A DNA stretch of 19,436 bases from JAGLSB01 sp023135955 (GCA_030673645.1 DAOVIO010000066.1:1-19436); one strand, 5' to 3'. Counted from the first letter of the stretch, positions 1 through 7,156 are shown. Notes: a model not told the origin generated them from the letters alone. Made by a program: numbers and translations.

Positions 1-20
1 CCGGGAATTTTGGTTCCCGG
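1..20. repeat. Short hairpin at left edge
   Basis: CCGGGAA (1-7) and TTCCCGG (14-20) form a 7-bp stem with a 6-nt loop. It lies just left of a much larger palindrome and may be cut by the window edge. It shares the CCGGG core with that palindrome. Confidence 0.4.
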
Positions 21-28
21 TAAAGTTG

Positions 29-70
29 AGTTTTTTTGCTTCCGGGTCATGACCCGGAAGCAAAAAAACT
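29..70. terminator. 42-bp perfect palindrome, probable bidirectional terminator
   Basis: Positions 29-49 are the exact reverse complement of 50-70. The palindrome has a GC-rich core (GCTTCCGGGTCA and its complement) flanked by seven T on the left and seven A on the right. Transcripts from either direction would form a strong stem followed by a U-run, so this reads as a bidirectional intrinsic terminator. It would end the minus-strand transcript of the small gene at 126-332 and any plus-strand transcript arriving from the left. Confidence 0.65.
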
Positions 71-125
71 GTGTACCGTTGTTGCCAAAAACTGTGTATT
101 CCTGATTACGAAAATTTGTGCAGTG

Positions 126-332
126 TTATTTACCGATTAGACTGTACCTTTCTTTATATGCCTTTTCAATGATAGATTCATCAACTTGTAAGAATTCTTT
201 GAATATAACAGTGGATAACTCCAATATTTCAAAATCATCAGTACCCGTGGATGTGTTAATTCCATTTTTACTAATCCAAAAGTTAAATAATAACTCTATT
301 TCTTTAGAAAATCTTATTTCTTCTTTTGTCAT
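126..332 (-). CDS. Small hypothetical protein (68 aa)
   Basis: A 68-residue, charged, probably helical protein with no signal peptide or membrane segment. I do not recognise a family. It is preferred over the overlapping plus-strand frame because its composition (many E, K, I, L; the motif TKEEIRFSKEIE near the start) is like that of a soluble cytoplasmic protein, while the plus frame is S/N/L-rich and has no recognisable start context. It shares the minus orientation of most genes in the mobile element and is followed by the strong palindromic terminator at 29-70. The ribosome binding site upstream of the ATG is only a purine-rich stretch, which is common in Bacteroidota. A cargo or accessory gene is the most that can be inferred. 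Confidence 0.45.
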   Translation of the reverse strand: MTKEEIRFSKEIELLFNFWISKNGINTSTGTDDFEILELSTVIFKEFLQVDESIIEKAYKERYSLIGK

Positions 333-773
333 AAGGAATTTCTTCTTTTAATAAATGCCAACTTGTTTGTTAAGGTATGATTACTTATTTTTTTACCTTA
401 TCCATAGAGAAAGGTAACTATACTTTTCCAAATAGGCAATCTATGAGCACATTTATGATAAGTAGAGATCTCTATCTCTAATAATAGCAAAAGTGTTAAG
501 TAGCTATATGTCAATATGTTATGACCCAATATAAGCTTGTTTAAACCTATCTAACTCATTAGCTAGGGGTTATCACCACTCAAATAGAGTTGTACCCTTA
601 TTCGGCCTTAAAATGGCCTTAAACGGGCTGTTACACATGGGTTATGCCGTATCGCTTTGTATAACAGGCATATATGGCTATTTCTGCATGTTTTTAGCTA
701 CTTCCTTTCATGCTCAATCATACATTTGTTGCACCACCCTGAACACTAGAGAATATATACAACGCAACACAGT
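333..773. other. Non-coding stretch with short repeats
   Basis: I see no convincing gene here. The open frame on the plus strand from 613 has a C/Y/F-rich translation without family features and overlaps the small minus-strand gene at 774-926. The stretch holds a 7-bp inverted repeat (TTACCTT 393-399, AAGGTAA 411-417), a direct repeat GGCCTTAAA near 605 and 615, a 12-mer ATAAGTAGAGAT at 458-469 that recurs at 805-816, and a 12-mer GGGCTGTTACAC at 625-636 that recurs at 1384-1395. It may contain the upstream region of the 126-332 gene or element cis-sites. Confidence 0.4.
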
Positions 774-926
774 TCAGTTAATAGTTTGGTTATTCTGGAT
801 CTTAATAAGTAGAGATAAGAATTCCTTCTCATCAGTAGTTAGATTATCATAATCAATTCTCTCTACTTTTTGCTTATCGTTAAAGAACTGGTAAAGCAGA
901 TCCTCAATTGAATTTTCATTTTTCAT
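774..926 (-). CDS. Small hypothetical protein (50 aa)
   Basis: Reading from ATG at 926-924 to TGA at 776-774 gives a 50-residue acidic, helical protein that begins MKNENSIEDLLYQFF and ends in IKIQNNQTIN. The composition looks coding: amphipathic leucine spacing, many E/D/K/N residues, no rare runs. It is preferred over the overlapping plus-strand frame (613-852), whose translation is C/Y/F-rich. I do not recognise a family. Just upstream of its ATG is an inverted repeat AGTAGTAG (927-934) / CTACTACT (946-953), which could be an operator or affect translation. It lies in the run of small minus-strand genes of the mobile element. Confidence 0.5.
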   Translation of the reverse strand: MKNENSIEDLLYQFFNDKQKVERIDYDNLTTDEKEFLSLLIKIQNNQTIN

Positions 927-953
927 AGTAGTAGTTATTGTGTTTCTACTACT
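927..953. promoter_or_regulatory. Inverted repeat immediately upstream of the 50-aa gene
   Basis: AGTAGTAG (927-934) and CTACTACT (946-953) form an 8-bp perfect stem with an 11-nt loop directly before the start codon of the 774-926 gene. The position suggests an operator or a translation-blocking hairpin, but no regulator can be named. Confidence 0.35.
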
Positions 954-1103
954 TAATGTAAATTTTGGTTAAAAAACTGCTAGGTAATTCTAAATATTTT
1001 TTCAGAGGCCTAAATTATCCAAGTATTATAAGTAGAAAAAACTTAACCTGTGGTCCATAGGTATATAGGAATACTATAGTACCTTCTACTTGTATTGATA
1101 CAG

Positions 1104-1361
1104 TTATTTAGATAGTATGAAATGATAGTAATAGTAGGCTTTCCCAGAGATGATATACACTTCGATAAGCTCAAGGTTCATCTTAACAGCATTTACAGGT
1201 CTAATATGACCCTTCTTTAATTCGCCTATATCGTTTAATACCATTACATTAAACGGACAATGTATTCTCTTAAAGCTCCCTTCAGACGTGTAAACAAGTA
1301 TACTCGATGTGTCAACCACAGTAAACAGTTGATTGATATATGTTTGTGGATTTACTTTCAT
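1104..1361 (-). CDS. Small hypothetical protein (85 aa)
   Basis: An 85-residue protein with alternating hydrophobic residues (for example SSILVYTSEG, FNVMVLNDIGELKKG) that suggests a mostly beta fold. There is no signal peptide or clear membrane segment and no recognised family. It starts at ATG 1361-1359, 44 bases after the stop of the 108-residue gene at 1406-1732, with a hairpin and a short T-run in between, so the two may share a promoter with partial termination. The C-terminus has an unusual tyrosine run (AYYYYHF). It belongs to the minus-strand set of small genes in the mobile element. Confidence 0.5.
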   Translation of the reverse strand: MKVNPQTYINQLFTVVDTSSILVYTSEGSFKRIHCPFNVMVLNDIGELKKGHIRPVNAVKMNLELIEVYIISGKAYYYYHFILSK

Positions 1362-1379
1362 GTATTATTCGTATTAGAA

Positions 1380-1401
1380 AAGGGGGCTGTTACACCCCCT
1401 T
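1380..1401 (-). terminator. Hairpin between two small genes, probable weak terminator
   Basis: AAGGGGG (1380-1386) and CCCCCTT (1395-1401) form a 7-bp stem with an 8-nt loop. Read on the minus strand it is followed by TTTT, just after the stop of the gene at 1406-1732, which fits a weak intrinsic terminator or attenuator before the 1104-1361 gene. Confidence 0.5.
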
Positions 1402-1405
1402 CAGT

Positions 1406-1732
1406 TTAACCTACTACCTCCTCAGTCACAGTTGCCGGTGCTTCGTTATACTGATATGTATAATCAAGCTTAACTTTCTTACCTGTTTCTGGATTAACAA
1501 ACTCATAGGCTTCACATTCGATCCTTTCAATTGAACCTGGAAGCTCTTTGCCTATCAAATTCTTAGCAAAGGTTTCATCCAAAGTTGTTGGAATTGAGGA
1601 TTTGCGAGCAGTAATGTAAGGCCTGTTTGTTGTTTTAGATCGAACAGTTTCGATATCCCCTTGTAAGATTAGGACTCCGAATTCTTCTCCTTCAGAGTTT
1701 TCACGTGTTTTAAAATCAATAATTGTTACCAT
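1406..1732 (-). CDS. Conserved-looking hypothetical protein (108 aa)
   Basis: A 108-residue acidic protein starting MVTIIDFKTRENSEGEEFG. It has alternating strand-like segments (FGVLILQGDIE, PYITARKSSIPTT, RIECEAYEFVNPETGKKVKL) and an acidic tail, the profile of a small beta-barrel or other nucleic-acid-associated protein, but no diagnostic motif. It resembles small proteins I associate with Bacteroidota mobile elements, though I cannot name the family or verify this. A role as a single-strand DNA-binding accessory to the SF3 helicase downstream is a guess. Translation likely starts at 1732, since the first residues are hydrophobic strand-like and no other start lies close. Upstream is a region of short GC-rich hairpins (1760-1825). 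Confidence 0.6.
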   Translation of the reverse strand: MVTIIDFKTRENSEGEEFGVLILQGDIETVRSKTTNRPYITARKSSIPTTLDETFAKNLIGKELPGSIERIECEAYEFVNPETGKKVKLDYTYQYNEAPATVTEEVVG

Positions 1733-2075
1733 AAATAAGAATTTAAGTTAGACATAAAGAGACGGGGAGGATTTCCCCTCGATTAGGTACGGGGGTGTTG
1801 ATATGGGGTATCCCCCACACTTAGATATAGAGTTTCAAAAAATATATATAGTAGAAAATTTTGAGAGGATAAGGTCAAGAAGTTATAATGTGATATTATT
1901 ATATAATGTTTATATTTATGAATAAAAGAAATAATTCCATATTCAATAAGTTATGATTAATTGATAGATGTTATCTCATGATAATCTAAAATCTAAGTAT
2001 TGAAAAATATTATAAGAATTCGATTTAATTATAAATTAAGATATTCGTTTAAGTTTTAATTAATATCAATTTATT
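1733..2075. other. AT-rich divergent intergenic region with GC-rich hairpins
   Basis: No gene is visible here. Next to the minus-strand gene, 1761-1825 contains GGGGA/TCCCC and GGGG/CCCC inverted repeats. The rest, to 2075, is extremely AT-rich. It separates the divergent genes at 1406-1732 and 2076-2318 and probably carries both promoters. I found no clear TTTG-N19-TAnnTTTG match. An AT-rich segment between hairpins could also serve as a replication origin for the element, but nothing proves it. Confidence 0.4.
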
Positions 2076-2318
2076 ATGCCCGAAAAGTATGATGAGGAAA
2101 CTTCTGATTTTGAAGATCAAGATGATGGATTAACTATGTATGAAAGTCAGCTTGAAGATCAAATGATCAATGATTTAATGGACAGAGAAACTGGGGAAGA
2201 ATTCAAAAAACGAGTAATTGATGAAGGTTACGAAATTAAAGTGAATTATGGGCTTATTTTTGGAAGCCTATTTTTCATTCTATTTTTGATGTGGATAGTT
2301 CATTTAATTTTTGATTGA
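2076..2318 (+). CDS. Small single-pass membrane protein with acidic N-terminal half (80 aa)
   Basis: An 80-residue protein with a strongly acidic N-terminal half (MPEKYDEETSDFEDQDDG at the start) and a single C-terminal hydrophobic segment at about residues 59-78 (YGLIFGSLFFILFLMWIVHL), ending in IFD. This is the layout of a tail-anchored or single-pass inner-membrane protein with its acidic part in the cytoplasm. It is the only convincing plus-strand gene in the left 7 kb, facing away from the small minus-strand genes. No family is recognised. Its stop codon overlaps an inverted repeat (2315-2330) that begins the first of three similar repeat units in the following non-coding region. Confidence 0.55.
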   Translation: MPEKYDEETSDFEDQDDGLTMYESQLEDQMINDLMDRETGEEFKKRVIDEGYEIKVNYGLIFGSLFFILFLMWIVHLIFD

Positions 2319-2683
2319 TCTATTGATCAAATATTGCTATCCCTTTCTCCCAGGTAGTGTAATAATAAACATTAATGCCAAGCAATAAATGTCTGGTATT
2401 ATACCTATTCGTACGTAACCTCAATGATATTAAAGGTTTGGGGATTTGGGATCAGGAAATGCATAAAGTTATATTTCCAGGTGTATATTGGCAATTCTCT
2501 CTATAGCTTTTGTAGTTTTCAGATTTAAAGTTTCTTTAAAGTACGATCCCTTTCTCCCAAAATGTTACTATCCTAACATTATTTTAACGAGATATTGATT
2601 CAATACATAAAGTAATCTTCCTTAGTAAAGAAAATACTTTCTATAAAAGTAAACCCCAATCTCCCAGATGGGAAAAAGGGGTT
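2315..2683. repeat. Three hairpin-plus-CTCCCA repeat units
   Basis: The non-coding stretch between the genes at 2318 and 2731 holds three similar units, each a short perfect hairpin followed within 5-8 bases by a shared motif. Unit 1: TTGATC/GATCAA stem (2315-2330), then ATCCCTTTCTCCCA (2339-2352). Unit 2: TTTAAAG/CTTTAAA stem (2524-2540), then the identical 14-mer (2546-2559). Unit 3: TACTTT/AAAGTA stem (2635-2651), then AATCTCCCA (2658-2666). Beyond these I see no convincing gene; short frames such as 2375-2506 are unsupported. Protein-binding iterons, an origin or regulatory sites are possible. Confidence 0.5.
2652..2683 (-). terminator. Probable terminator of the helicase/membrane-protein operon
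   Basis: AACCCC (2652-2657) pairs with GGGGTT (2678-2683), with an inner TCCCA/TGGGA stem. Read on the minus strand it follows the gene ending at 2731 by about 48 bases and is followed by TACTTTTAT. This fits an intrinsic terminator, although the U-run is short. Confidence 0.45.
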
Positions 2684-2730
2684 CACTATATCAAAGAGTA
2701 ATTTTGAAACTATTTCATTTGATCCTAGAT

Positions 2731-3219
2731 TTAACTTTTTGAATCACTTATACGCTTCAACTGTCTCGAGACCATAGTTTCTGAAATATCTAGTTTTTGA
2801 GCAATTTCTCGTTGACTAATTCCTTTATTCTTCATCTCAAGAATATGATCAGCCAGATATTCTGGATTGTCAAGATAAATAGTTGACAGTATTAAAATCC
2901 CAGTGTACAGAGCAAAATATATAGCACCATAATAAATTGGGATCAAAATAAAATAATACAAGAGTACTCCGATTGCATCCAATCCTGCATAAATGAATAT
3001 TAACCATTTATTCTTTGTTCTGCCTACAACATAAAATGTTGCAAGGGAATATGCCAATGCACATACCATCGCCAGAATCGTCATTTCATTTAAGGTAAGA
3101 AACGAGAAACCCACCTTATTCTCCACCTCTGGATTTAAGTGATATAACAATTTGCTATGAACTGAAAATATGTGAATGGTCAGTGCAATTATCAATATAT
3201 TAATTTGTTTCGTTTTCAT
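2731..3219 (-). CDS. Membrane protein with C-terminal helix-turn-helix (162 aa)
   Basis: The first 115 residues hold about four hydrophobic segments (roughly 5-21, 43-65, 71-91 and 93-115). After a short linker, residues 129-156 (KNKGISQREIAQKLDISETM onward) form a classic helix-turn-helix of the kind found in resolvase C-termini and other small regulators. The protein would sit in the inner membrane with a DNA-binding tail in the cytoplasm. It begins 5 bases after the stop of the SF3 helicase gene, so it is in the same operon. Family knowledge gives no exact match. A membrane-tethered regulator, a factor tethering the element's DNA to the membrane, or a superinfection sensor are inferences. 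The start at 3219 is supported by the close spacing and the MKTKQ leader before the first membrane segment. Confidence 0.7.
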   Translation of the reverse strand: MKTKQINILIIALTIHIFSVHSKLLYHLNPEVENKVGFSFLTLNEMTILAMVCALAYSLATFYVVGRTKNKWLIFIYAGLDAIGVLLYYFILIPIYYGAIYFALYTGILILSTIYLDNPEYLADHILEMKNKGISQREIAQKLDISETMVSRQLKRISDSKS

Positions 3220-3224
3220 ATTGA

Positions 3225-4628
3225 TTAAATTTTATTGATTACAAACTCGAAATAATTATCGGATCCAGAATGACTTTCTACTAATTGCAAACTTTTTGCA
3301 TCTGCATATAGTTTTAGCCAACCTGTAAATGTATTCTGCTCAATTTTATAATGATCAGGGAATTTGGTGTAGAACTTTTCATAAACTTCCCTTTTATTAT
3401 ACTTGTTCGAGACCTCAAGGTCTTCTTTTGCAAAATCTATAAAACTTAGTGAAGCATTCATTTTTAATGCTCTTTCACGGACATTAAATTTAGGCTCGAC
3501 GATTCCCATTAAAAGAAACATCTGAACACAGTGAATCATAAATTCATAAAAGTATTGCCATTCTTGGTCACCCCATCCCAAGAAAATTAAGTGTCCAAAT
3601 TTATCTTCAGGTGTGTATTCATCATCATACGTGTCTGAAATAATAAATTCAACCTTTCTTCTTCTATGACTACTTCCCTTCCCTTCAACTGTATAGTTTG
3701 TGGTAATAAGGATTTTAGGGCTATCCTCAAATGGGATAGTAAATTTGTTTTCATATTTTCTTTCCACTACTGCATCTTCAGTGACCAAAGGAAAGATTTT
3801 TTCAAATTTAAAATCTCGAGGGACATCATCATAAACTAATATTTTGGTCCCTAAAGAAACATGAGCTAATCCAAATTTGTCTTTTGAGGAATGAGTTTTA
3901 CCATCAATAAAAGCTGTATTTCTAATTCTCTTTAATGCTTTCGATAATAATCCTTTTCCAGTTCCTCCATGTGGATTCCCATCTTTGTAGGTGTCCATTA
4001 AAACAATCGCCTTTGGATTTGCTGGATTTTTTGAACGACTCAACAAATAACCAATAATTGTAGTTAAACTATCACTGTTTTGGTCATTAATCTTTTTATC
4101 CTTATGTGTAGAAAGGTCCGAAATGAAACTATTGAATTCTCCTTTTGGCACAATGGATTTTGCATCGCTAAAACTAAAGTCAAAATCAATTATATCCTCT
4201 TCCCAAATATAACCATCTAGTTCATCTAGCTTTCGTGTGATGATATTTTCAGATGATATTTCAATTACAGCATTTTTAAAAAAGAAAAATGATTTGTCTT
4301 CAGTGTCAGCTATAAACGGAATACTAATTGTATTAAGAAGATTAACATTAGCTTTACTGAAAGAATCTGGTGATTTGATGAACACTGCTATAACCAATTT
4401 CCTTTCTGATTCTGATTCAAATATGAATTCCTTATCAATATAATTATAACAAAATTTCCGAATATCATCTTTTGTAACTTGCTTTACAACTTTTGATTCT
4501 ATTCTAATCAAGAAAATATCTTTTTTGCTAAGATGATAAGTATGGAATCCATTTAATTTTAGAAAATCAAATAAAGCCTCTGGGTCAATTTTAATAGATC
4601 CCGAGGTCATCGTCCAGAATGTTTTCAT
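3225..4628 (-). CDS. Superfamily 3 helicase / phage-plasmid primase-type ATPase (467 aa)
   Basis: A 467-residue protein with an N-terminal half of unclear fold and a C-terminal ATPase. It has a Walker A motif GNPHGGTGKG (217-226, Lys225), a Walker B motif ILVYDD (263-268), a sensor-like ILITTN (306-311) and an arginine cluster HRRR (321-324) placed like an arginine finger. These match the SF3 helicase fold of phage and plasmid replication proteins (D5/primase C-terminal type). The likely role is unwinding the origin for autonomous replication of the element after excision. I see no clear primase active-site motif in the first 180 residues, so primase activity is not supported. Its ATG shares one base with the stop of the upstream excisionase-like gene (TAATG), indicating translational coupling. 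The membrane/HTH gene follows 5 bases downstream. Confidence 0.8.
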   Translation of the reverse strand: MKTFWTMTSGSIKIDPEALFDFLKLNGFHTYHLSKKDIFLIRIESKVVKQVTKDDIRKFCYNYIDKEFIFESESERKLVIAVFIKSPDSFSKANVNLLNTISIPFIADTEDKSFFFFKNAVIEISSENIITRKLDELDGYIWEEDIIDFDFSFSDAKSIVPKGEFNSFISDLSTHKDKKINDQNSDSLTTIIGYLLSRSKNPANPKAIVLMDTYKDGNPHGGTGKGLLSKALKRIRNTAFIDGKTHSSKDKFGLAHVSLGTKILVYDDVPRDFKFEKIFPLVTEDAVVERKYENKFTIPFEDSPKILITTNYTVEGKGSSHRRRKVEFIISDTYDDEYTPEDKFGHLIFLGWGDQEWQYFYEFMIHCVQMFLLMGIVEPKFNVRERALKMNASLSFIDFAKEDLEVSNKYNKREVYEKFYTKFPDHYKIEQNTFTGWLKLYADAKSLQLVESHSGSDNYFEFVINKI

Positions 4629-4936
4629 TATTGACAGCCCTTTCTTCTTGAGTTCGGATTATAGAACTCCTGTAATAAGAAGTCTTGGATATCGGCAGTA
4701 GAATAGCGAATTGTGCGCCCAAACTGACTGAATGGAAGTGCTGAACTATTGCGTAAATCTTGTAATTTACGAGTAGAAATACCAAGGGCTTTTGCGGCTT
4801 CTTTTGTGTTTAACCACTCTTGATGTTTTGAATGGCTGTCGTTTTGCATCATCGAATCGACTTTGGACTCGATTGCTTCAAGCTTATCCCAAAATTCCTG
4901 GAAAAGTTTGATTTCAAATTTAGATTTTTGTGACAT
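4628..4936 (-). CDS. Excisionase-like MerR/HTH_17 family DNA-binding protein (102 aa)
   Basis: An N-terminal helical segment (residues 1-38, coiled-coil-like, with KLEAIESKVDSMM) precedes a winged helix-turn-helix core: WLNTKEAAKALGISTRKLQD (41-60), then RNSSALPFSQFGRTIRYSTA and DIQDFLL. This is the helix-turn-helix type 17 / excisionase pattern common beside integrases in Bacteroidota elements, where such proteins steer excision or regulate the element. It is the first gene of the cistron with the SF3 helicase, overlapping it by one base. Upstream are a promoter-like TACTATTG and an 18-bp hairpin at 4984-5001. Whether it is the true excisionase or a transcription regulator cannot be decided from sequence. 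Confidence 0.8.
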   Translation of the reverse strand: MSQKSKFEIKLFQEFWDKLEAIESKVDSMMQNDSHSKHQEWLNTKEAAKALGISTRKLQDLRNSSALPFSQFGRTIRYSTADIQDFLLQEFYNPNSRRKGCQ

Positions 4937-4964
4937 AAAATTAATTTAAATTAATAAAATGCCA

Positions 4965-5001
4965 CAATAGTATACTGATTTTCAGCCTAATACATTAGGC
5001 T
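4965..5001 (-). promoter_or_regulatory. Promoter-like element with overlapping palindrome upstream of the excisionase-like gene
   Basis: On the minus strand TACTATTG (4972-4965) is one base from the Bacteroidota -7 consensus TAnnTTTG and lies about 29 bases before the ATG at 4936. An inverted repeat AGCCTAAT/ATTAGGCT (4984-5001) falls where the -33 element should be, and two copies of TCGAATG follow (5001-5007, 5012-5018). The palindrome may be an operator, or the terminator of the integrase/RteC transcript arriving from the right. Confidence 0.4.
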
Positions 5002-5021
5002 CGAATGCACCTCGAATGTTT

Positions 5022-5948
5022 TTATATTACCTCACCTCTATTTTCTGCTTTCTCTTTGGCATATAGAATAAAGGATTCCCTAAGTTTGTCAATAAATATT
5101 GTTGTTTGCTTTCTTTTAGCAGCTACTGTCAACAAATCACGAAACTCCTTATCAGTGTATTTAACATCGAATAATTTGCTAAATACTCTCAATGCTTCTA
5201 TGGCAGATAGGTTCCCATTTTTATTATTTATAGCTTTCGAATAAAACAATGCTTGAACTAATTCTGCAAGTTCAGATTTTCCACCTTGATTCCGCCAAAT
5301 AAGACGTCCAGGATAAAGATCATAACTTAATTCAGATTCAATCTCATCGCTTTTCTTAACTATTTTTTCGAAGTTCTTAAGTTCTTGTATTACACTAAAA
5401 AGAGTTGATTTCTGAATTAAATAATAATCTGAAATATCCTTAACATTAAATACAATTTCACCCCTGTAATATGGTTTATTATTCCTTGATAAACCATATA
5501 CGATTAAATGTCTATCATGCTCTAAAATTTCTACTAATGATCTATTTTCTGATAATGGATGGGTGTTATATATCTCCTGAAAATCATGTAAAATATCTCT
5601 AATTAGAAGAAGTTTCTCTCTTTTGCTTGTGTTGGTTTCTAATAAATGAAAACTAACATTTGAAAAGAAGTCCTTTTTGAGGATTTCCATTTTCTCATAA
5701 AATTCAGATGGACTCCCTGCAATAGTAAAAGACAGAAAACCGGGTATTTTAGCTTGACTCAATTCTACTTTTAAATCCTTTACATTAGGGTGATCGATAT
5801 CCTTTAACTCAAAAATGTCTTCAGGAGTCTTTATCAAGTTGAGTTCGATTAATTCTAGAATTTCTTTATTACAATTTGATATAGCTTCAAAAGATCTTTC
5901 TTTACATATTAAATAAAAATACTCATAATCGGGTCCGTTACTTTTCAT
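5022..5948 (-). CDS. RteC-domain protein (308 aa)
   Basis: A 308-residue soluble protein whose last third (from about residue 215: LIWRNQGGKSELAELVQALF, then KDLLTVAAKRK-like and FIDKLRESF segments) matches the pattern I know from RteC proteins, in which a tryptophan precedes a K-S/T-x-L-x-E-L helix and a terminal region ends in a conserved T-x-F-L/I-D-x-L motif. RteC in CTnDOT-type elements activates excision genes in response to a regulatory cascade; RteC-domain proteins are often found beside integrases in Bacteroidota elements. Here its ATG overlaps the integrase stop (ATGA), so it is translationally coupled to the recombinase. The N-terminal two thirds are helical and unassigned. No rteA/rteB two-component genes are visible. 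The assignment rests on motif memory. Confidence 0.65.
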   Translation of the reverse strand: MKSNGPDYEYFYLICKERSFEAISNCNKEILELIELNLIKTPEDIFELKDIDHPNVKDLKVELSQAKIPGFLSFTIAGSPSEFYEKMEILKKDFFSNVSFHLLETNTSKREKLLLIRDILHDFQEIYNTHPLSENRSLVEILEHDRHLIVYGLSRNNKPYYRGEIVFNVKDISDYYLIQKSTLFSVIQELKNFEKIVKKSDEIESELSYDLYPGRLIWRNQGGKSELAELVQALFYSKAINNKNGNLSAIEALRVFSKLFDVKYTDKEFRDLLTVAAKRKQTTIFIDKLRESFILYAKEKAENRGEVI

Positions 5949-7156
5949 TGAAAAATAGTTTTAAGTGTATCATCTACAGCCTTCTCATCAAAGGCAGCTA
6001 AATAAGCTTGGGTAACATTCAAACTAGAATGTCCCAAAGTTTTTGAGAGGTTATAGAGGTTGTCAGAATTCTGCCTGGCATAATCAGCAAATGAATGCCT
6101 GGCTGTATGAGTAGTTAAATTGATATCAATCTCAGCTTTTGTGGCTATCTTTTTAAGCATCTTATTTAGAAAAGCTGTCTTAGCACCTAACTGTCCATGT
6201 AGAATAGCAGGATCATTCAGATTGACTCTATTTGTCATAAATGGGAATACAAAATCATCTGGCTCACCCTTCTCATATTGATCCAGGATTCCTACTGCTT
6301 GCTTAGGCAAAGTAAAAGAGTGTTGCTTCTTAGTCTTGTTCATTACATATGACAATCTGCCTTCATTTATATTCCTAAACTTAAGCATTAAAACATCACT
6401 TACCCTCATTCCGGCAGCATAAAAAGCAAATATAAAAGCATTCCTTACGTGATGTATTTTTTGCAGCTTTGGTAAATCCAGATTTTCAATTAAAGCTATT
6501 TCTGTTATACTAAGGCGCTCCTTGTTTACTACTCCATGCTTAATTTTGTAGGTGAGGAATGGGGAATCTGCATGCTGAATTATCCCGTCACCAATAGCCC
6601 GATTAAAAGTTGCTCGTATTTTGTTAATATATCCGGCTATAGTTGTTTGTTTCTTACTCTTTTTTAATAACTGCTCTTCATATTCCTTAAGGAAGTCCTT
6701 ATCAATCTCTTTAAAAAGTAAAGATTCAGACTTATGGAAAGTCATAAGACTATTATAAACTGTAATGTAATTCTTACAAGTTCTTATATGATTATTACTC
6801 CTAAGAGACTCGTAATGGGCTTTCATATATTCAAGGAAGTCCTTTGAATTACTATTAGTAATTTTATCCTTTAGTATCTTTGCAGTGACTATCTTTCCAT
6901 CAGCTTCTAATGCCTCATAAGCTTCTTTAGCTGCACTTATTTTGCCTTCCAGATACTTGTTTATTTTAACATGATTAGGATGATTGGATCTGATGAAGTT
7001 TGAGTTCTTAGCTTTAGGATTAAACTGATTTTGTTTTACTGAGTAATTTAATTTCAACCGTGAGAGCTTTCTGTTAACTGTTATACGAAGGAATAATACA
7101 TATTCTTTTTGACCCTTCTCAGGCTTGTGGTTTAATTCAATTTTGAAGCTTGCCAT
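5945..7156 (-). CDS. Tyrosine recombinase / integrase (403 aa)
   Basis: A full-length Bacteroidota-type integrase. An N-terminal arm-binding domain (about 1-95) with strand-rich residues is followed by a SAM-like core-binding domain (about 105-205) and the catalytic domain. Catalytic residues are Arg251 (AGMRVSD), Lys near 274-277 (NKTKKQ), His350 and Arg353 (HTARHSF), His376 (LGHSS) and the nucleophile Tyr385 (TQAYL). All are present, so it should be active. It catalyses integration and excision of the element. It is the gene nearest the proposed attachment site at 7326, and the upstream gap holds tandem repeats suited to arm-type binding sites. Its stop overlaps the start of the RteC-like gene by four bases. 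The start at 7156 gives the usual MASFKIEL opening. Confidence 0.93.
   Translation of the reverse strand: MASFKIELNHKPEKGQKEYVLFLRITVNRKLSRLKLNYSVKQNQFNPKAKNSNFIRSNHPNHVKINKYLEGKISAAKEAYEALEADGKIVTAKILKDKITNSNSKDFLEYMKAHYESLRSNNHIRTCKNYITVYNSLMTFHKSESLLFKEIDKDFLKEYEEQLLKKSKKQTTIAGYINKIRATFNRAIGDGIIQHADSPFLTYKIKHGVVNKERLSITEIALIENLDLPKLQKIHHVRNAFIFAFYAAGMRVSDVLMLKFRNINEGRLSYVMNKTKKQHSFTLPKQAVGILDQYEKGEPDDFVFPFMTNRVNLNDPAILHGQLGAKTAFLNKMLKKIATKAEIDINLTTHTARHSFADYARQNSDNLYNLSKTLGHSSLNVTQAYLAAFDEKAVDDTLKTIFQ

Noticed and set aside
118..351. Open frame of 77 residues on the plus strand
   Set aside because: It mirrors the minus-strand gene at 126-332, whose composition is more like a real soluble protein.
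613..852. Open frame of 79 residues on the plus strand
   Set aside because: Composition is C/Y/F-rich without family features, and it overlaps the more credible minus-strand 50-residue gene at 774-926.
2375..2506. Possible 43-residue plus-strand gene
   Set aside because: No ribosome binding site, no family features, and it lies among non-coding repeats; support is too weak.
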